A stretch of DNA of 64,000 nucleotides from Halomarina rubra (lineage in GTDB: Archaea; Halobacteriota; Halobacteria; Halobacteriales; Haloarculaceae). This document shows positions 46,108 through 55,210 of the stretch, in pieces. The notes below the pieces were generated by a model, which saw only the letters and a program-made list of their open reading frames with translations, ran no database searches and was not told where the DNA came from. Position 1 is the first letter of the stretch. Every line of letters begins with the position of its first letter. The DNA is taken from contig NZ_JALXFV010000003.1 of NCBI RefSeq assembly GCF_023699475.1, positions 468,416 to 532,415 of the forward strand, read 5' to 3'. The position numbers were made by a program, and so were the translations under genes.

Positions 46108-47415
46108 TCACTCCGCCCGCGAGACGAGGTCGAACGCGCGCTCGGTCGCCTCCGTACGCACCGCCTCGGCGTCGAGGGTTCGGACCTCGCGGTCACGCAT
46201 CAGCACTCGCCCGTCACAGACGGTGTGGCGGACGTCGCTGCCCGTCGCGGCGTACGCGAGGTGACTGACGTGGTCGTGGGTGGGCGTGAGGTGTGGGGCG
46301 TCGAAGCCGACGACGGCGAGGTCCGCGGCCGCACCGGGTTCGACACGCCCGCCGGGGAGGCCCGCGACGGTCGCGCCACCTTCGGTCGCCATCCGGACGA
46401 CGTCGGGGGCGGCGACGGCGCTCGCGTCCTCGCTGGCGAGTTTCCCGAGCATCGCCGCGTCGCGCATCTCGCCGAACAGGTCGAGGTCGTTGTTCGACGC
46501 CGCGCCGTCGGTCCCCAGGCCGACCGGGACGCCCGCGTCGAGCATCGCCTGAACCGGGGCCATCCCGCTTGCGAGTTTCATGTTCGAGGCCGGGCAGTGG
46601 ACGACGCCGCCGCCCGTCTCCGCGAGCGCCTCGACCTCGCCCGAGTCGCTGTGGACGCCGTGGGCGAGGAAGTCCCGCTGGTCGCTCTCGGGGTCGAACA
46701 GACCTACCTCGCGGGCGTACTCGACCGGGCGCATCCCGCGTTCCTCGACGATGGGGTCGACCTCGTGGGTCGTCTCGTTGACGTGGATGTGGACCGGGAC
46801 GCCCGCCTCGCGGGCCTGCGGGACGAACTCGCGGAACACCTCCTCGCTCACGGTCGTCAGCGAGTGGGGCATGAACGCCGTCCGGACGCGCCCGTCCGCG
46901 GCCCCGTCGAACGTCTCGGCGACGGCGATGGACTCGGCGGCGTCCTCGCGGGCCGCTTCGTCGTCCTTCCCGACGGTGACGACGCCGTGACCGACGCGGG
47001 CGCGCATCCCCGCCTCCTCGATGGCCGCCACGACGTCGGGCACCTCGAAGTACATGTCCACGAACGCCGTCGTCCCCGAGCGGATCATCTCCAGCATCGC
47101 GAGTCGCGTCCCCGCCGCCACGTCCTCGCCCGTCAGTTCGGCCTCGACCGGCCAGACGTCCTCGCGGAGCCACGCTTCGAGCGGTTTGTCGTCGGCGTAG
47201 CCGCGGAGGAGCGTCATCGCGGCGTGGCCGTGGGCGTTGACGAGGCCGGGCATCACGAGCGAGTCGCTCGCGTCCAGGATTTCGTCGGCGCTCGCGCCGA
47301 TGTCGGGTTCGACGTCGAGAATCTCGCCGCTCTCCTGGTCGATGAGCACGTCCGCCGCCTCGACGGTCGTGTCGGGTCGCAACACCTGCCCGTCGGTGAT
47401 GCCGAGTGTCGTCAT
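46108..47415 (-). CDS. Amidohydrolase of the MtaD/DadD deaminase group
   Basis: 435 aa. Metal site: PGLVNAHGHAAMTLLRG (HxH, about residues 62-64), VHIHVNETTHEV (H), HGVHSDSGEVEAL (H) and LGTDGAASNNDLD (D). Close to methylthioadenosine/SAH deaminases and 5'-deoxyadenosine deaminase DadD, which deaminate SAM by-products. Location near ahcY supports that role. Substrate preference is not decidable from sequence alone. Confidence 0.9.
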   Translation of the reverse strand: MTTLGITDGQVLRPDTTVEAADVLIDQESGEILDVEPDIGASADEILDASDSLVMPGLVNAHGHAAMTLLRGYADDKPLEAWLREDVWPVEAELTGEDVAAGTRLAMLEMIRSGTTAFVDMYFEVPDVVAAIEEAGMRARVGHGVVTVGKDDEAAREDAAESIAVAETFDGAADGRVRTAFMPHSLTTVSEEVFREFVPQAREAGVPVHIHVNETTHEVDPIVEERGMRPVEYAREVGLFDPESDQRDFLAHGVHSDSGEVEALAETGGGVVHCPASNMKLASGMAPVQAMLDAGVPVGLGTDGAASNNDLDLFGEMRDAAMLGKLASEDASAVAAPDVVRMATEGGATVAGLPGGRVEPGAAADLAVVGFDAPHLTPTHDHVSHLAYAATGSDVRHTVCDGRVLMRDREVRTLDAEAVRTEATERAFDLVSRAE

Positions 47416-47782
47416 GTCCGCGGCTTTTCGCGGTGGGGGTGTCAGTGTATCGGCATCGACGACGAAGCGGTGGCCGAGAGCGCGTGCCGAACGGCAGTGA
47501 GGCCGCGCGACTCGGGGAAGGGTAGGGCTGCCTCGGTGGACTGAAAGGGCGAGGGGCGAGGAGGAAGGCGCGGACGGGTGAGCACCGCAGGCGAGTGAAA
47601 CGAGCCGAGGAGCGCGCCCGCCGCACCAAGTCCTCGGTCCGAGGGCTCTCGAGGTGTTATCGTTCCAACAACACCCAGCGAGGGCTTCGGAGCCGTTCCC
47701 CGCTAACTCTCTTTCCGAATCTCATCACCAAACACCTGCTAGCGGCGAAACACACAACCTCCCTCCAGTGCACCACTCACCA
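47416..47782. other. Divergent region containing element C and hisG promoter side
   Basis: 367 bp. Besides element C, the 125 bp before hisG is AT-richer (CTCTTTCCGAATCTCATCACC) and probably holds the hisG promoter. No gene seen. Confidence 0.5.
47535..47658 (+). repeat. ~122-bp intergenic element, copy C
   Basis: Begins GGTGGACTGAAAGGG and ends GGGCTCTCGAGGTGTT. The core GTGAGCACCGCAGGCGAGTG resembles copy A read from the same end. It lies in the divergent region between the amidohydrolase and hisG, 122 bp from one start and 125 bp from the other. Confidence 0.7.
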
Positions 47783-48631
47783 ATGCGAATCGCCGTCCCC
47801 AACAAGGGCCGCCTGCACGACCCGACCATCGACCTGCTCGAACACGCGGGCTTGCACCTGACGGACGGCGCGGACCGAAAGCTGTACGCCGACACCGTCG
47901 ACCCCGACGTCACCGTGCTGTTCGCCCGGGCCGCGGACATCCCCGAGTACGTCGCCGACGGCGCGGCCGAACTCGGCATCACGGGCCTCGACCAGCAACG
48001 CGAGTCGGGCACCGACCTGACGGACCTCCTCGATCTGGAGTTCGGCCAGTGCCGACTCGTGCTGGCCGCGCCCGAGGAGTCCGCCGTCGAGTCGGTCGCC
48101 GACCTCGAAGGTGGGACCGTCGCGACCGAGTTCCCGCGTATCACCCGCGAGTTCTTCGCCGAGCAGGGCGTCGACGTCTCGGTCGCGGAGGTGTCGGGGG
48201 CGACCGAACTCACCCCGCACGTCGACATCGCCGACGCCATCGTCGACATCACCTCGACGGGCACGACGCTGCGGATGAACCGTCTGGCCGTCGTCGAGGA
48301 GGTGATGGCCTCTTCGGTCCGCCTGTTCGCCCACCCCGACGCCGTCGACGGCGAGAAGGTCGAACAGGTCCGGACCGCCCTCCAGTCGGTCGTCTCCGCG
48401 AAGGGCAAGCGCTACCTGATGATGAACGTCCCCGAAGAGCGCCTCGAAGCGGTCGAGGCGGTCATCCCCGGCCTCGGCGGCCCGACGGTGATGGACGTCG
48501 CCAACGGCGGCGACACGCTCGCGGTCCACGTCGTCGTCGACGAACGCGACGTGTTCGAGACCATCGCGAAGCTCCGCGAGGAGGGCGCGAGCGGCATCCT
48601 CGTCACCGAAATCGAGCGACTGGTGGAGTGA
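47783..48631 (+). CDS. hisG: ATP phosphoribosyltransferase, long form
   Basis: 282 aa, ATG at 47783. First step of histidine synthesis. Seen: [20 protein letters not shown], the [12 protein letters not shown] segment, [18 protein letters not shown] (PRPP-binding loop) and a C-terminal ACT-like regulatory domain ([19 protein letters not shown]), so feedback inhibition by histidine is expected and HisZ is not needed. Confidence 0.97.
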   Translation: MRIAVPNKGRLHDPTIDLLEHAGLHLTDGADRKLYADTVDPDVTVLFARAADIPEYVADGAAELGITGLDQQRESGTDLTDLLDLEFGQCRLVLAAPEESAVESVADLEGGTVATEFPRITREFFAEQGVDVSVAEVSGATELTPHVDIADAIVDITSTGTTLRMNRLAVVEEVMASSVRLFAHPDAVDGEKVEQVRTALQSVVSAKGKRYLMMNVPEERLEAVEAVIPGLGGPTVMDVANGGDTLAVHVVVDERDVFETIAKLREEGASGILVTEIERLVE

Positions 48632-48635
48632 GGAC

Positions 48636-49619
48636 TCAGCGCCGGGAGGCCGCTTCGGTCGCGCGGTCGGCCCCGTCGCGCTCGCCGCGCAACGCCGGCG
48701 TCGTCGTCCACGTCAGCGCCACGGCCAGCGACGGCGAGTAGCGACGGGCGTAGACGGCGACGACGAGTGTCCCGGCCACCGACGCGCCGAGACCGAGCAG
48801 GCTGGCTTCGGGGCCGAACGCGCCGCCGGTGACGAGCCCGGGTCCCGAGCGGACCGTCTCGACGACCGTCGCGGGCGTGGCGATGCCGCTGACGGGAAAG
48901 CCCCACACCGCGCCCTGGACGAAGTTCCAGGTGACGTGGACGCCCACGGGGAGGGCGAGACTCGCGGTACGGACGAACGCGTAGCCCAAGAACACCCCGG
49001 CAGCGGTCACTCCGAGCGTGCTGGCGAGCGTCGCCCCCGGATTGGCGAGGTGGAGCGCACCGAAGACGCCCGCCGAGGCGACTATCGCGATGGCCGCCGC
49101 GAGGCGCTCGCCGAGCGCGGCGAACCCCTCCGCGACGTTCGTCAACAGCCAGCCACGGACGAACAGCTCCTCGTAGAACCCGACGACGAGGAAGAGTCCG
49201 AGCGTGCCGAACCACGGGACGAGCGCGGGGAGACCGACGCGGGCGACGCGCGCCCACTCGCCACCGACGAGCACGAGGAAGATACCGGTCAGGAGGAGCG
49301 CGCCGAGCGCGAACCCGACGAGGAGGTCGGCCCACCACCGCCGGTCGAGCGCGAGGCCGAGGTCCGCGACGGTCCGCTTGTCGCCCTCGCGAGCGACGAA
49401 CAGCACGGCGAGCGTCGTCCCGACGGCGCTGCCGACGACGAGGACGCCACGGTTCGCCTCGCCGTCGCCCGTTCCCACGAGCGAGGCGGCCAGCGCCGCC
49501 CCGACCGCGCTCACGAAGACGATGACGACGCTCCCGAGCGCGAGGCGAATCGGCATCCGGTAGCGGCCGTCGGCGGTCCGGAGGGCGCTGCCGGGGGAGT
49601 CGGTGCTGTCGGTGCTCAC
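48636..49619 (-). CDS. CPBP family intramembrane glutamic endopeptidase
   Basis: 327 aa, GTG start overlapping the previous stop (GTGA). About eight TM segments. CPBP motifs are visible: GFYEELFVRGWLL (EExxxR, about residues 145-157), FGALHLANP (H) and GVHVTWNFVQG (HxxxN). These proteases mature prenylated or membrane proteins; targets here unknown. Convergent with hisG, 4 bp apart. Confidence 0.92.
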   Translation of the reverse strand: MSTDSTDSPGSALRTADGRYRMPIRLALGSVVIVFVSAVGAALAASLVGTGDGEANRGVLVVGSAVGTTLAVLFVAREGDKRTVADLGLALDRRWWADLLVGFALGALLLTGIFLVLVGGEWARVARVGLPALVPWFGTLGLFLVVGFYEELFVRGWLLTNVAEGFAALGERLAAAIAIVASAGVFGALHLANPGATLASTLGVTAAGVFLGYAFVRTASLALPVGVHVTWNFVQGAVWGFPVSGIATPATVVETVRSGPGLVTGGAFGPEASLLGLGASVAGTLVVAVYARRYSPSLAVALTWTTTPALRGERDGADRATEAASRR

Positions 49620-49987
49620 AGGAACGTGTAGATGTTGAACAGCGCCAGTCCGAGCGCGAACGCGAACGCGAAGTACAGCAGCGTCAGCATCGCCGCGCTC
49701 GTCCAGCGCAGGCGGTAGACGAGGTGGTTGGCGAACAGCGCGACGAGGAACGAGACGACGATGAACACGACGATGGGGATGTCGGCTCCCCCGACCTGCC
49801 CCAACTGGAGCAACATCGCGAACAGTGCGGGCGCGAACGCGGCGGTCGCCGCGCGTTGGGTGGGGACGTCACCGAGGAAGAACGTCGCCGCGAGGTGGAG
49901 CGCGACCGCGTAGAACAGCCACGCGAGGAGGAACGTGACGACGATGGCGAGAACGCCGCCACCGGTCACGCTCTGGGCCGGAATCAT
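49616..49987 (-). CDS. Four-TM membrane protein, unknown function
   Basis: 123 aa. Hydrophobic segments at about 10-33, 45-62, 68-90 and 95-120 with LGDVPTQRAATAAFAPALF between the first two. It directly precedes the CPBP protease gene with a 4-bp overlap, so they are likely co-expressed. No motif recognised. Confidence 0.78.
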   Translation of the reverse strand: MIPAQSVTGGGVLAIVVTFLLAWLFYAVALHLAATFFLGDVPTQRAATAAFAPALFAMLLQLGQVGGADIPIVVFIVVSFLVALFANHLVYRLRWTSAAMLTLLYFAFAFALGLALFNIYTFL

Positions 49988-50031
49988 ACGAACGGGTAGG
50001 AAAGCGAACGGGTTGTATCCTGCGTCTCCGC

Positions 50032-50595
50032 TCAGCCGTCGAGCAGTCCGAGGTCTTCGAGACGCGAGACGATCTTGTCGACGGCGTGCTCGGCGTCGAC
50101 GGGCTGTTTCCCACCGGTGATGACGAGCTTCCCGGAGCCGAACAGCAGCGCGACGACGTCGGGTTCGTCGAGTCGGTAGACGAGACCGGGGAACTGCTCG
50201 GGTTCGTACTCGATGTTCTCCAACCCGAGGCCGATGGCGATGGCGTTCAGGTTGAGGGTGCGGCCGAGGTCGGCAGAGGTGACGATGTTCTGGACGACGA
50301 TTTCGGGGTCCTCGTCGACCTGAATCTGCAGGTCACGGAGCTTGTCGAAGACGATTCGCAGGCTCTCGTGGACGTCGTCGGTCGACTTCGCGCCCGTGCA
50401 GACGATCTTCCCCGAACGGAAGATGAGCGCGGCGCTCTTCGGGTTCTGGGTTCGGTAGACGAGACCGGGGAACTGCTCGGGGTCGTAGTCGGCCCCTTCG
50501 AGGTCCATCGCGACACTCTGGAGGTCCAGCTCCTGGCCGATGCCCGTCGAGGCCACCACGTTCTCGATGTTGATGGTTTCCTTGGGGTCGGTCAT
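50032..50595 (-). CDS. tbp: TATA-box-binding protein
   Basis: 187 aa; two imperfect TBP repeats (about residues 5-90 and 95-180), each with EPEQFPGLVYR-like and SGKIVCTGAKS/SGKLVITGGKQ motifs. A GTG two codons upstream is possible but the ATG at 50595 gives the conserved MTDPKETINIENVV start. General transcription factor; haloarchaea often have several tbp genes. Promoter next to it is strong. Confidence 0.97.
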   Translation of the reverse strand: MTDPKETINIENVVASTGIGQELDLQSVAMDLEGADYDPEQFPGLVYRTQNPKSAALIFRSGKIVCTGAKSTDDVHESLRIVFDKLRDLQIQVDEDPEIVVQNIVTSADLGRTLNLNAIAIGLGLENIEYEPEQFPGLVYRLDEPDVVALLFGSGKLVITGGKQPVDAEHAVDKIVSRLEDLGLLDG

Positions 50596-50619
50596 TGACA
50601 CGATTTAAACCACGTATTT

Positions 50620-50633
50620 AACCTTTATAAGTG
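50620..50633 (-). promoter_or_regulatory. tbp promoter
   Basis: Minus-strand ACTTATAAAGG, a near-consensus TATA box about 30 bp before the ATG. Autoregulation by TBP is plausible but not shown. Confidence 0.7.
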
Positions 50634-50719
50634 TGTGGGGGTCGTACTGACAGGTCCCGACTCGCCGTAATTCCGGTCACATCGGCACGCTCTTGCCCGC
50701 CGACGGGTGAAGGCCGGAC

Positions 50720-51778
50720 GTGTACGTGCTGGAACTCGGCGGCGAGGACGACGCGTTCGCCCGACGCGAGGCGGCGAGCGCCTGCGACGACGTGCGGGCG
50801 CTCGGAACCGGCCTCGCCACCGCTCGCGGCGTCACCGGACGGGTTCGGACGCTCGCGTTCACCCACCGGGCCAGTCGCCTCGTCGGGACGACGAGCGCGC
50901 CCGAGGCCAGCGTCGCCGACGCTCGAACGCTCCTCGACGCCGCCACCGTCGACCGCGCCTCGCTCCCGGTCGTCTCCCATCGTGACGGACCGCTCGACGA
51001 CGGCACCGTCGCGGTGCGGGCGAACGACGTCCGCGGGCTGACGGGCGTCGACACCCAGCGCGCCGAACGCGAACTCGGAAGCGTGCTCGTCGCCCGCGGG
51101 TTCGAGGTCGACCTCGACGACCCCGACCACGAACTCCGGGCGCTGTTCGCCCGCGTCGACGGCGACCCGGACGCTCCCGACGACGACGACGGGGAGACCG
51201 TCTGCGCGCTCGGCTGGCTGGCCGCCGAGAGTCGCCGGGACTTCGGCGAGCGCCTCCCCAGCGACCGGCCGTTCTTCCAACCGGGGAGCATGGGGCCGCT
51301 GTTCGCCCGTGCGCTCGTCAACGTCGCCGGCGCTCGCGACGGCGCGCGAGTTCTCGACCCGATGTGTGGCACCGGCGGCGTCCTCATCGAAGCAGGACTG
51401 GTCGGCGCGGACGTCGTCGGCAGCGACGCCCAGTGGAAGATGGTCCGCGGTGCCCACGAGAACCTCGCGGACGCGCTCGGGTCGACCCGAGCGTTCGGCG
51501 TCGCGCGGGCGAACGCGACGCGTCTCCCGTTCGCCGACGACTCGTGTGACGCCGTCGTCTTCGACGCCCCCTACGGCCGCCAGTCGAAGGTCGTGGGCGA
51601 CCTCCGCGAGTTGGTCACCGACGCGCTGAGCGAGGCTCGACGGGTCGCCCCGCGCTGTGTCCTCGTGGCCGACCGCGAGTGGGACGACGCGGCCACGGCC
51701 GCCGGGTGGACCGTCGAGCATCGCTTCTGCCACCGCGTCCACCGCTCGCTCGACCGCTACACGCTAGTGTTGGAGTAG
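50720..51778 (+). CDS. tRNA (guanine(10)-N2)-dimethyltransferase (Trm-G10)
   Basis: 352 aa, GTG start. N-terminal THUMP-like domain (about residues 50-160), then a Rossmann methyltransferase with VLDPMCGTGGVLIEAG (SAM motif I, about 213-228) and catalytic motif IV FDAPYGRQSKV (DAPY rather than the common DPPY). Modifies G10 of archaeal tRNAs. Divergent from tbp. Confidence 0.9.
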   Translation: MYVLELGGEDDAFARREAASACDDVRALGTGLATARGVTGRVRTLAFTHRASRLVGTTSAPEASVADARTLLDAATVDRASLPVVSHRDGPLDDGTVAVRANDVRGLTGVDTQRAERELGSVLVARGFEVDLDDPDHELRALFARVDGDPDAPDDDDGETVCALGWLAAESRRDFGERLPSDRPFFQPGSMGPLFARALVNVAGARDGARVLDPMCGTGGVLIEAGLVGADVVGSDAQWKMVRGAHENLADALGSTRAFGVARANATRLPFADDSCDAVVFDAPYGRQSKVVGDLRELVTDALSEARRVAPRCVLVADREWDDAATAAGWTVEHRFCHRVHRSLDRYTLVLE

Positions 51779-51823
51779 CGGGGCGGTGTGGGGTCCGGCG
51801 CGTCCGGTCTCCCGCTCGCTCGG

Positions 51824-52612
51824 CTAGGCGACGGTCGATTCGTCGTCGCGTCGGGCGGCGACCTCCGCGTTGACGACGATACCGACGAGTAGCGTCGAGG
51901 ACGCGAGGTAGAGTGCTGTGAAGATGATTATGATACCGCTGAGGACGCCGAAGACGGCGTACCGACCGGCGTTGACCGCGTAGAAGTGGACGCCGGTGTG
52001 GACGAGCGTCCACCCGAGGGAGGCAGTCGCCGCGCCCGGGAGCGCGGCCCGCGGCGACGTCACGACGGTCGACGGGACGTAGTACAGCGGGAGGAAGACG
52101 ACCCCGAGCGTGACCCACAGGCCGACGAACGCGGCGAACTGGTTGACGACGCCGGTCGGTTGGAGTGCGAAGAGTATGCTCGTGGCCCCGACGGCGAGGA
52201 TGGCGGTCCCGAGACTGCCGAGGACGACGACGGCGTCGCGAAGCCAGTCCCGAATCGTGCTCTCGACGTCCCCCTCGATGCGCTCGACGACGGTGCGGAC
52301 GTCACCGACGAAGTTCGCACCGCTCCAGAGCAACACGAGCGCCGCGAGAACGCCAGTGCCGGTCCGTTCGGCCCCGGTCGCTATCGACTGGTTGACCAGT
52401 TGCCGCACCGCCGGGGTGAGGAACTGGGGGGCCGCCTGCGAGATGTCCGTCGCGAGAACTGGCCCGATAGCGACGAACACCAGCAACAGGAGCGGCACGA
52501 ACGAGACGAAGGCGTAGTAGGCCAGCGCCGCCGCCGGGTACCGGAGTTTCTCCGCCAGCGTGACCCGAGCGACGGCCACGGCGAGGTCGACACCGTCGGC
52601 GAGACGAACCAT
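51824..52612 (-). CDS. YihY/BrkB family membrane protein
   Basis: 262 aa, ATG at 52612. Starts in the usual way (LRYPAAALAYYAFVSFVPLLLL), six TM helices, RTVVERIEGDVEST loop near residue 105 and PGAATASLGWTLVHTGVHFY. Family role is unclear; once called RNase BN in error. 55 bp before the convergent Trm-G10 end. Confidence 0.9.
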   Translation of the reverse strand: MVRLADGVDLAVAVARVTLAEKLRYPAAALAYYAFVSFVPLLLLVFVAIGPVLATDISQAAPQFLTPAVRQLVNQSIATGAERTGTGVLAALVLLWSGANFVGDVRTVVERIEGDVESTIRDWLRDAVVVLGSLGTAILAVGATSILFALQPTGVVNQFAAFVGLWVTLGVVFLPLYYVPSTVVTSPRAALPGAATASLGWTLVHTGVHFYAVNAGRYAVFGVLSGIIIIFTALYLASSTLLVGIVVNAEVAARRDDESTVA

Positions 52613-52746
52613 AACCCACGGTTCGCCCGTGGCCGCCAAATAGCCCGCCACCAGCCTCCAGGATGACACTGTGAGGTGTGACGGCCGTCATCGGCCCTTG
52701 GCGGTTCGGTCGTGCCGTCGGAGGACGCTCGCCACCCCGACAGTCG

Positions 52747-53742
52747 TCAGCGCCCCAACTCGGCGAGCAGGTGACCGATGTGGATACGGTCGCTGGTGCC
52801 CTCCGCGAGGTCCAAATCGACCTCGCCGGCGAGGCGGTGGAGTTCGGCCAACTCACGGCCCGACCGCCGCGAACGCGCGACGCGGAGCAGGTCGCCGAGC
52901 ACCTCGCCACCGTCGTACCCCTCGTCGACGAGCAGGTCGTCGAGGGTCTTCCTGGCGTCGGCGAACTCCCCGGCGACCGCGGCGTCCAGCATCTCCTCGA
53001 CGCGGGTCGTCAGACCGAGGTCGCCGAGCGCCTCGTAGGCGGTCTGCATCGTCAACTCCCCTTCCTGCTCGACCGTGGTCTGTGCACCGAGGACGGCCCG
53101 TCGGATGTCGCCCTCGGCGTAGCCCGCGACGTACTCCAGACCGTCGGCGTCGTACGCCACGTCCTCGGCCTCCACGATTCGTTCGAGCGCGCCGACGACC
53201 TCGTCGTGGGTCGGCGCGCGTACCCGGACGTCGAAACACCGCGAGCGGATGGGTGGGATGAGCTTCGAGGGCTGGCGCGTCGCGATGACGAACTGGGTGG
53301 TCGCGTGGTGGCGCTCCATCACCCGCCGGAGCGCCTGCTGGAAGTCCTCGCGGATGGCCTCGGCGTTGTCCAGCAGGACGGTCCGGTAGGTGCCCGAGAC
53401 GGGCGCGTAGCTCGCGGACTCCTTGAGGACGTGGTTGATCATGTCGCGTTTCGACATGCGCGAGCGCCCGACGAGGAACCGCTCGAACCGGGGGTCGTTC
53501 TTGATCTCGGTCTTGCGTCGCGAGAAGAAGTCGTCGACGTTGATCTCGACGAAGTCGTTGGGGTCGTCGTGAGCGGCGTCGGCGAGCGCGCGCACGCCGG
53601 CGGTCTTGCCCGCGCCGCGTGGCCCGTAGACGACGAGGTTCATCGGTTCGTCGACGGCCCGCTCGAACGAGTCGCGGACCCCGGGCTGTGGTAGCTCCTC
53701 CAGCGACGGCGCGTGCGTCTCGGTCCACAGCGGGGCGTCCAT
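52747..53742 (-). CDS. rfcC: Replication factor C small-subunit paralogue with degenerate Walker B
   Basis: 331 aa, ATG at 53742 (MDAPLWTETHAPSL). Walker A GPRGAGKT (40-47). Walker B reads LLDNAEAI, with Asn where RFC normally has the catalytic Glu of DEAD/DEAE. Arginine finger motif SRCFDV is kept. C-terminal collar domain present. Probably a regulatory clamp-loader subunit that binds ATP and supplies an arginine finger, as in some multi-subunit archaeal RFC complexes. Confidence 0.92.
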   Translation of the reverse strand: MDAPLWTETHAPSLEELPQPGVRDSFERAVDEPMNLVVYGPRGAGKTAGVRALADAAHDDPNDFVEINVDDFFSRRKTEIKNDPRFERFLVGRSRMSKRDMINHVLKESASYAPVSGTYRTVLLDNAEAIREDFQQALRRVMERHHATTQFVIATRQPSKLIPPIRSRCFDVRVRAPTHDEVVGALERIVEAEDVAYDADGLEYVAGYAEGDIRRAVLGAQTTVEQEGELTMQTAYEALGDLGLTTRVEEMLDAAVAGEFADARKTLDDLLVDEGYDGGEVLGDLLRVARSRRSGRELAELHRLAGEVDLDLAEGTSDRIHIGHLLAELGR

Positions 53743-53849
53743 ACTGTCGCGAAGCCGACCGACGGCTATCAATCGGTCGGTCTGCCTCACGCCGCGACCG
53801 ACTCACGGGCCGGATGTCGGTCCCGACCGGCCGTCCGTCCGTGCCCGAC

Positions 53850-54896
53850 TCAGCCGAACACCAGTTCGGCGTCGACCGACGCCGAGCCGTGTTCGACGCG
53901 GAGCGTCGTCGTCCCGCTGGTCGGGAGCGTCACGCCGACCGTCCCGTCGGCGTCCGTCCGGCCGACGGCCTCGCCGTCGAGGAGTACCCGCGCGTCCGTG
54001 ACGGCGGCGTCGCCGCGGGTCACCTTCACGGTCACCGTCTCGCCCGGTGCGGGCGTCCCGACGACGTGGAGTTCGAGGCCACCGGTCGTGTTCGGTCCCG
54101 ACCCGGAGGTGCCGAGGTCGACGCCGACCGAGCCGTTGGCGAGTTCGACGCTCGCGTTCGAGCGCTGGGCACCGGTCGAGACGTTCGCCTCGACGTCGAC
54201 GCCGCTGCTCGCGTTCGCCGCGACGCCGGCACCGACGCGGGCGTCGACCAGACGGATGGGCTGGTCGGTGCCCGACTCGCTGGCGACGGGTTTCAACACG
54301 AACGTGCCGCTGTTGCCGGCCTCGACGACGGTGACGTCGAAGACGAACTCGACGTCGCCCTCCGCTTCGAGAGCGAACCCGTCGTTCAGCCGCAGGCGGT
54401 CGCTGGGCAGCTTCACGGTCACGCGCTCGCCGTTCGTGAGCCTCCCGTCGACGGCCCCCACTTCGAGGCGGACGGCGTCGTACTCGCCGGCGGCGACGCT
54501 GAGGTTGCCGAGACGCGTCGCGTTCTCACCTTTCAGCCGCGTGAGGTCGACGGTGACGTTGTCGACGCTGTGGGTCTCCCACGTGCCGTCATCGTCCGTG
54601 GACGCCCGCGTCGTGGGTGCGACCGTGGTGGTGTTGGCCCCGGCGACCACGTCGGCCGACCCGTCGGCGCTCGCGTTCGCGGACGAGGCGTCGGCGGTCA
54701 CCGACTCGCTCGTCTGGAACGCGACACCGGTGACGGTGACGTTCAGACTGCTGAACTGCTCGATAGCGTTGCGCTCGTCGCTGACGTACAGCTGTACGGT
54801 TCCGGTCTGCTCCTCGCTCGACCCGGGGAGGCTCGCGGAACAGCCCGCGAGCACCACCATCGACAGGACCAGCAGTGCGCTTGCGGTTCGTTTCAT
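53850..54896 (-). CDS. DUF4382 lipoprotein
   Basis: 348 aa. Sec-type lipoprotein signal MKRTASALLVLSMVVLAGCS (lipobox LAGC, Cys 19). DUF4382 segment: VQLYVSDERNAIEQFSSLNV, then VDLTRLKGENATRLGNLSV and GEYDAVRLEVG. After an acidic linker a C-terminal Ig-like strand domain (VTRGDAAVTDARVLLDGEAV) follows. Probably a lipid-anchored cell-surface protein. TATA-like CTTATG about 30 bp upstream. Confidence 0.88.
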   Translation of the reverse strand: MKRTASALLVLSMVVLAGCSASLPGSSEEQTGTVQLYVSDERNAIEQFSSLNVTVTGVAFQTSESVTADASSANASADGSADVVAGANTTTVAPTTRASTDDDGTWETHSVDNVTVDLTRLKGENATRLGNLSVAAGEYDAVRLEVGAVDGRLTNGERVTVKLPSDRLRLNDGFALEAEGDVEFVFDVTVVEAGNSGTFVLKPVASESGTDQPIRLVDARVGAGVAANASSGVDVEANVSTGAQRSNASVELANGSVGVDLGTSGSGPNTTGGLELHVVGTPAPGETVTVKVTRGDAAVTDARVLLDGEAVGRTDADGTVGVTLPTSGTTTLRVEHGSASVDAELVFG

Positions 54897-55210
54897 CGTA
54901 ACTGCGAGTAGTCTCAGATTCCTACATAAGCTGAGCGGCCGTTCCGGGCCGTTGAATCCCGCCGCAGTGTGGCGGTTGAACGGTCGAAACAGTGAGGAAC
55001 GATGCAGGATTCGCTCTCGAAATCCGACTCACAGTCGCCGAACTGTTCGAGGGTTGTGAACTTCTCCACTCGTTCGAATAGACGCTTGTCCCCGTCGATT
55101 TCGGGTAAATAGACCTGTCCCGGTCGTGGCGAGGGTCGCCGTTCGGCGAGGAGCGTGCTCGCGCCGTCCGCTCCCGGCAGAATACGCCGACTCTCGCCGC
55201 GTGCGTCGTG
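54897..55210. other. Intergenic region with promoter, no convincing gene
   Basis: 314 bp. Holds the DUF4382 promoter (minus-strand CTTATG near 54927) and, further right, a GTCTATTTACCC AT-rich box. The minus strand stays open in the frame of the upstream SHOCT gene for 99 codons past its stop, but codon quality is poor. Confidence 0.45.

Noticed and set aside
45046..47544. Very long plus-strand open frame opposite the secreted protein and deaminase genes
   Set aside because: It is the antisense shadow typical of high-GC coding DNA; the minus-strand frames carry clear protein families.
54914..55210. Minus-strand frame staying open 99 codons past the SHOCT gene stop, including a possible 51-aa GTG-start protein (54914-55069)
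   Set aside because: Third-position GC is far below real genes here, there is no ATG, and part of the frame is arginine/proline-rich. Read-through or a tiny gene cannot be supported.
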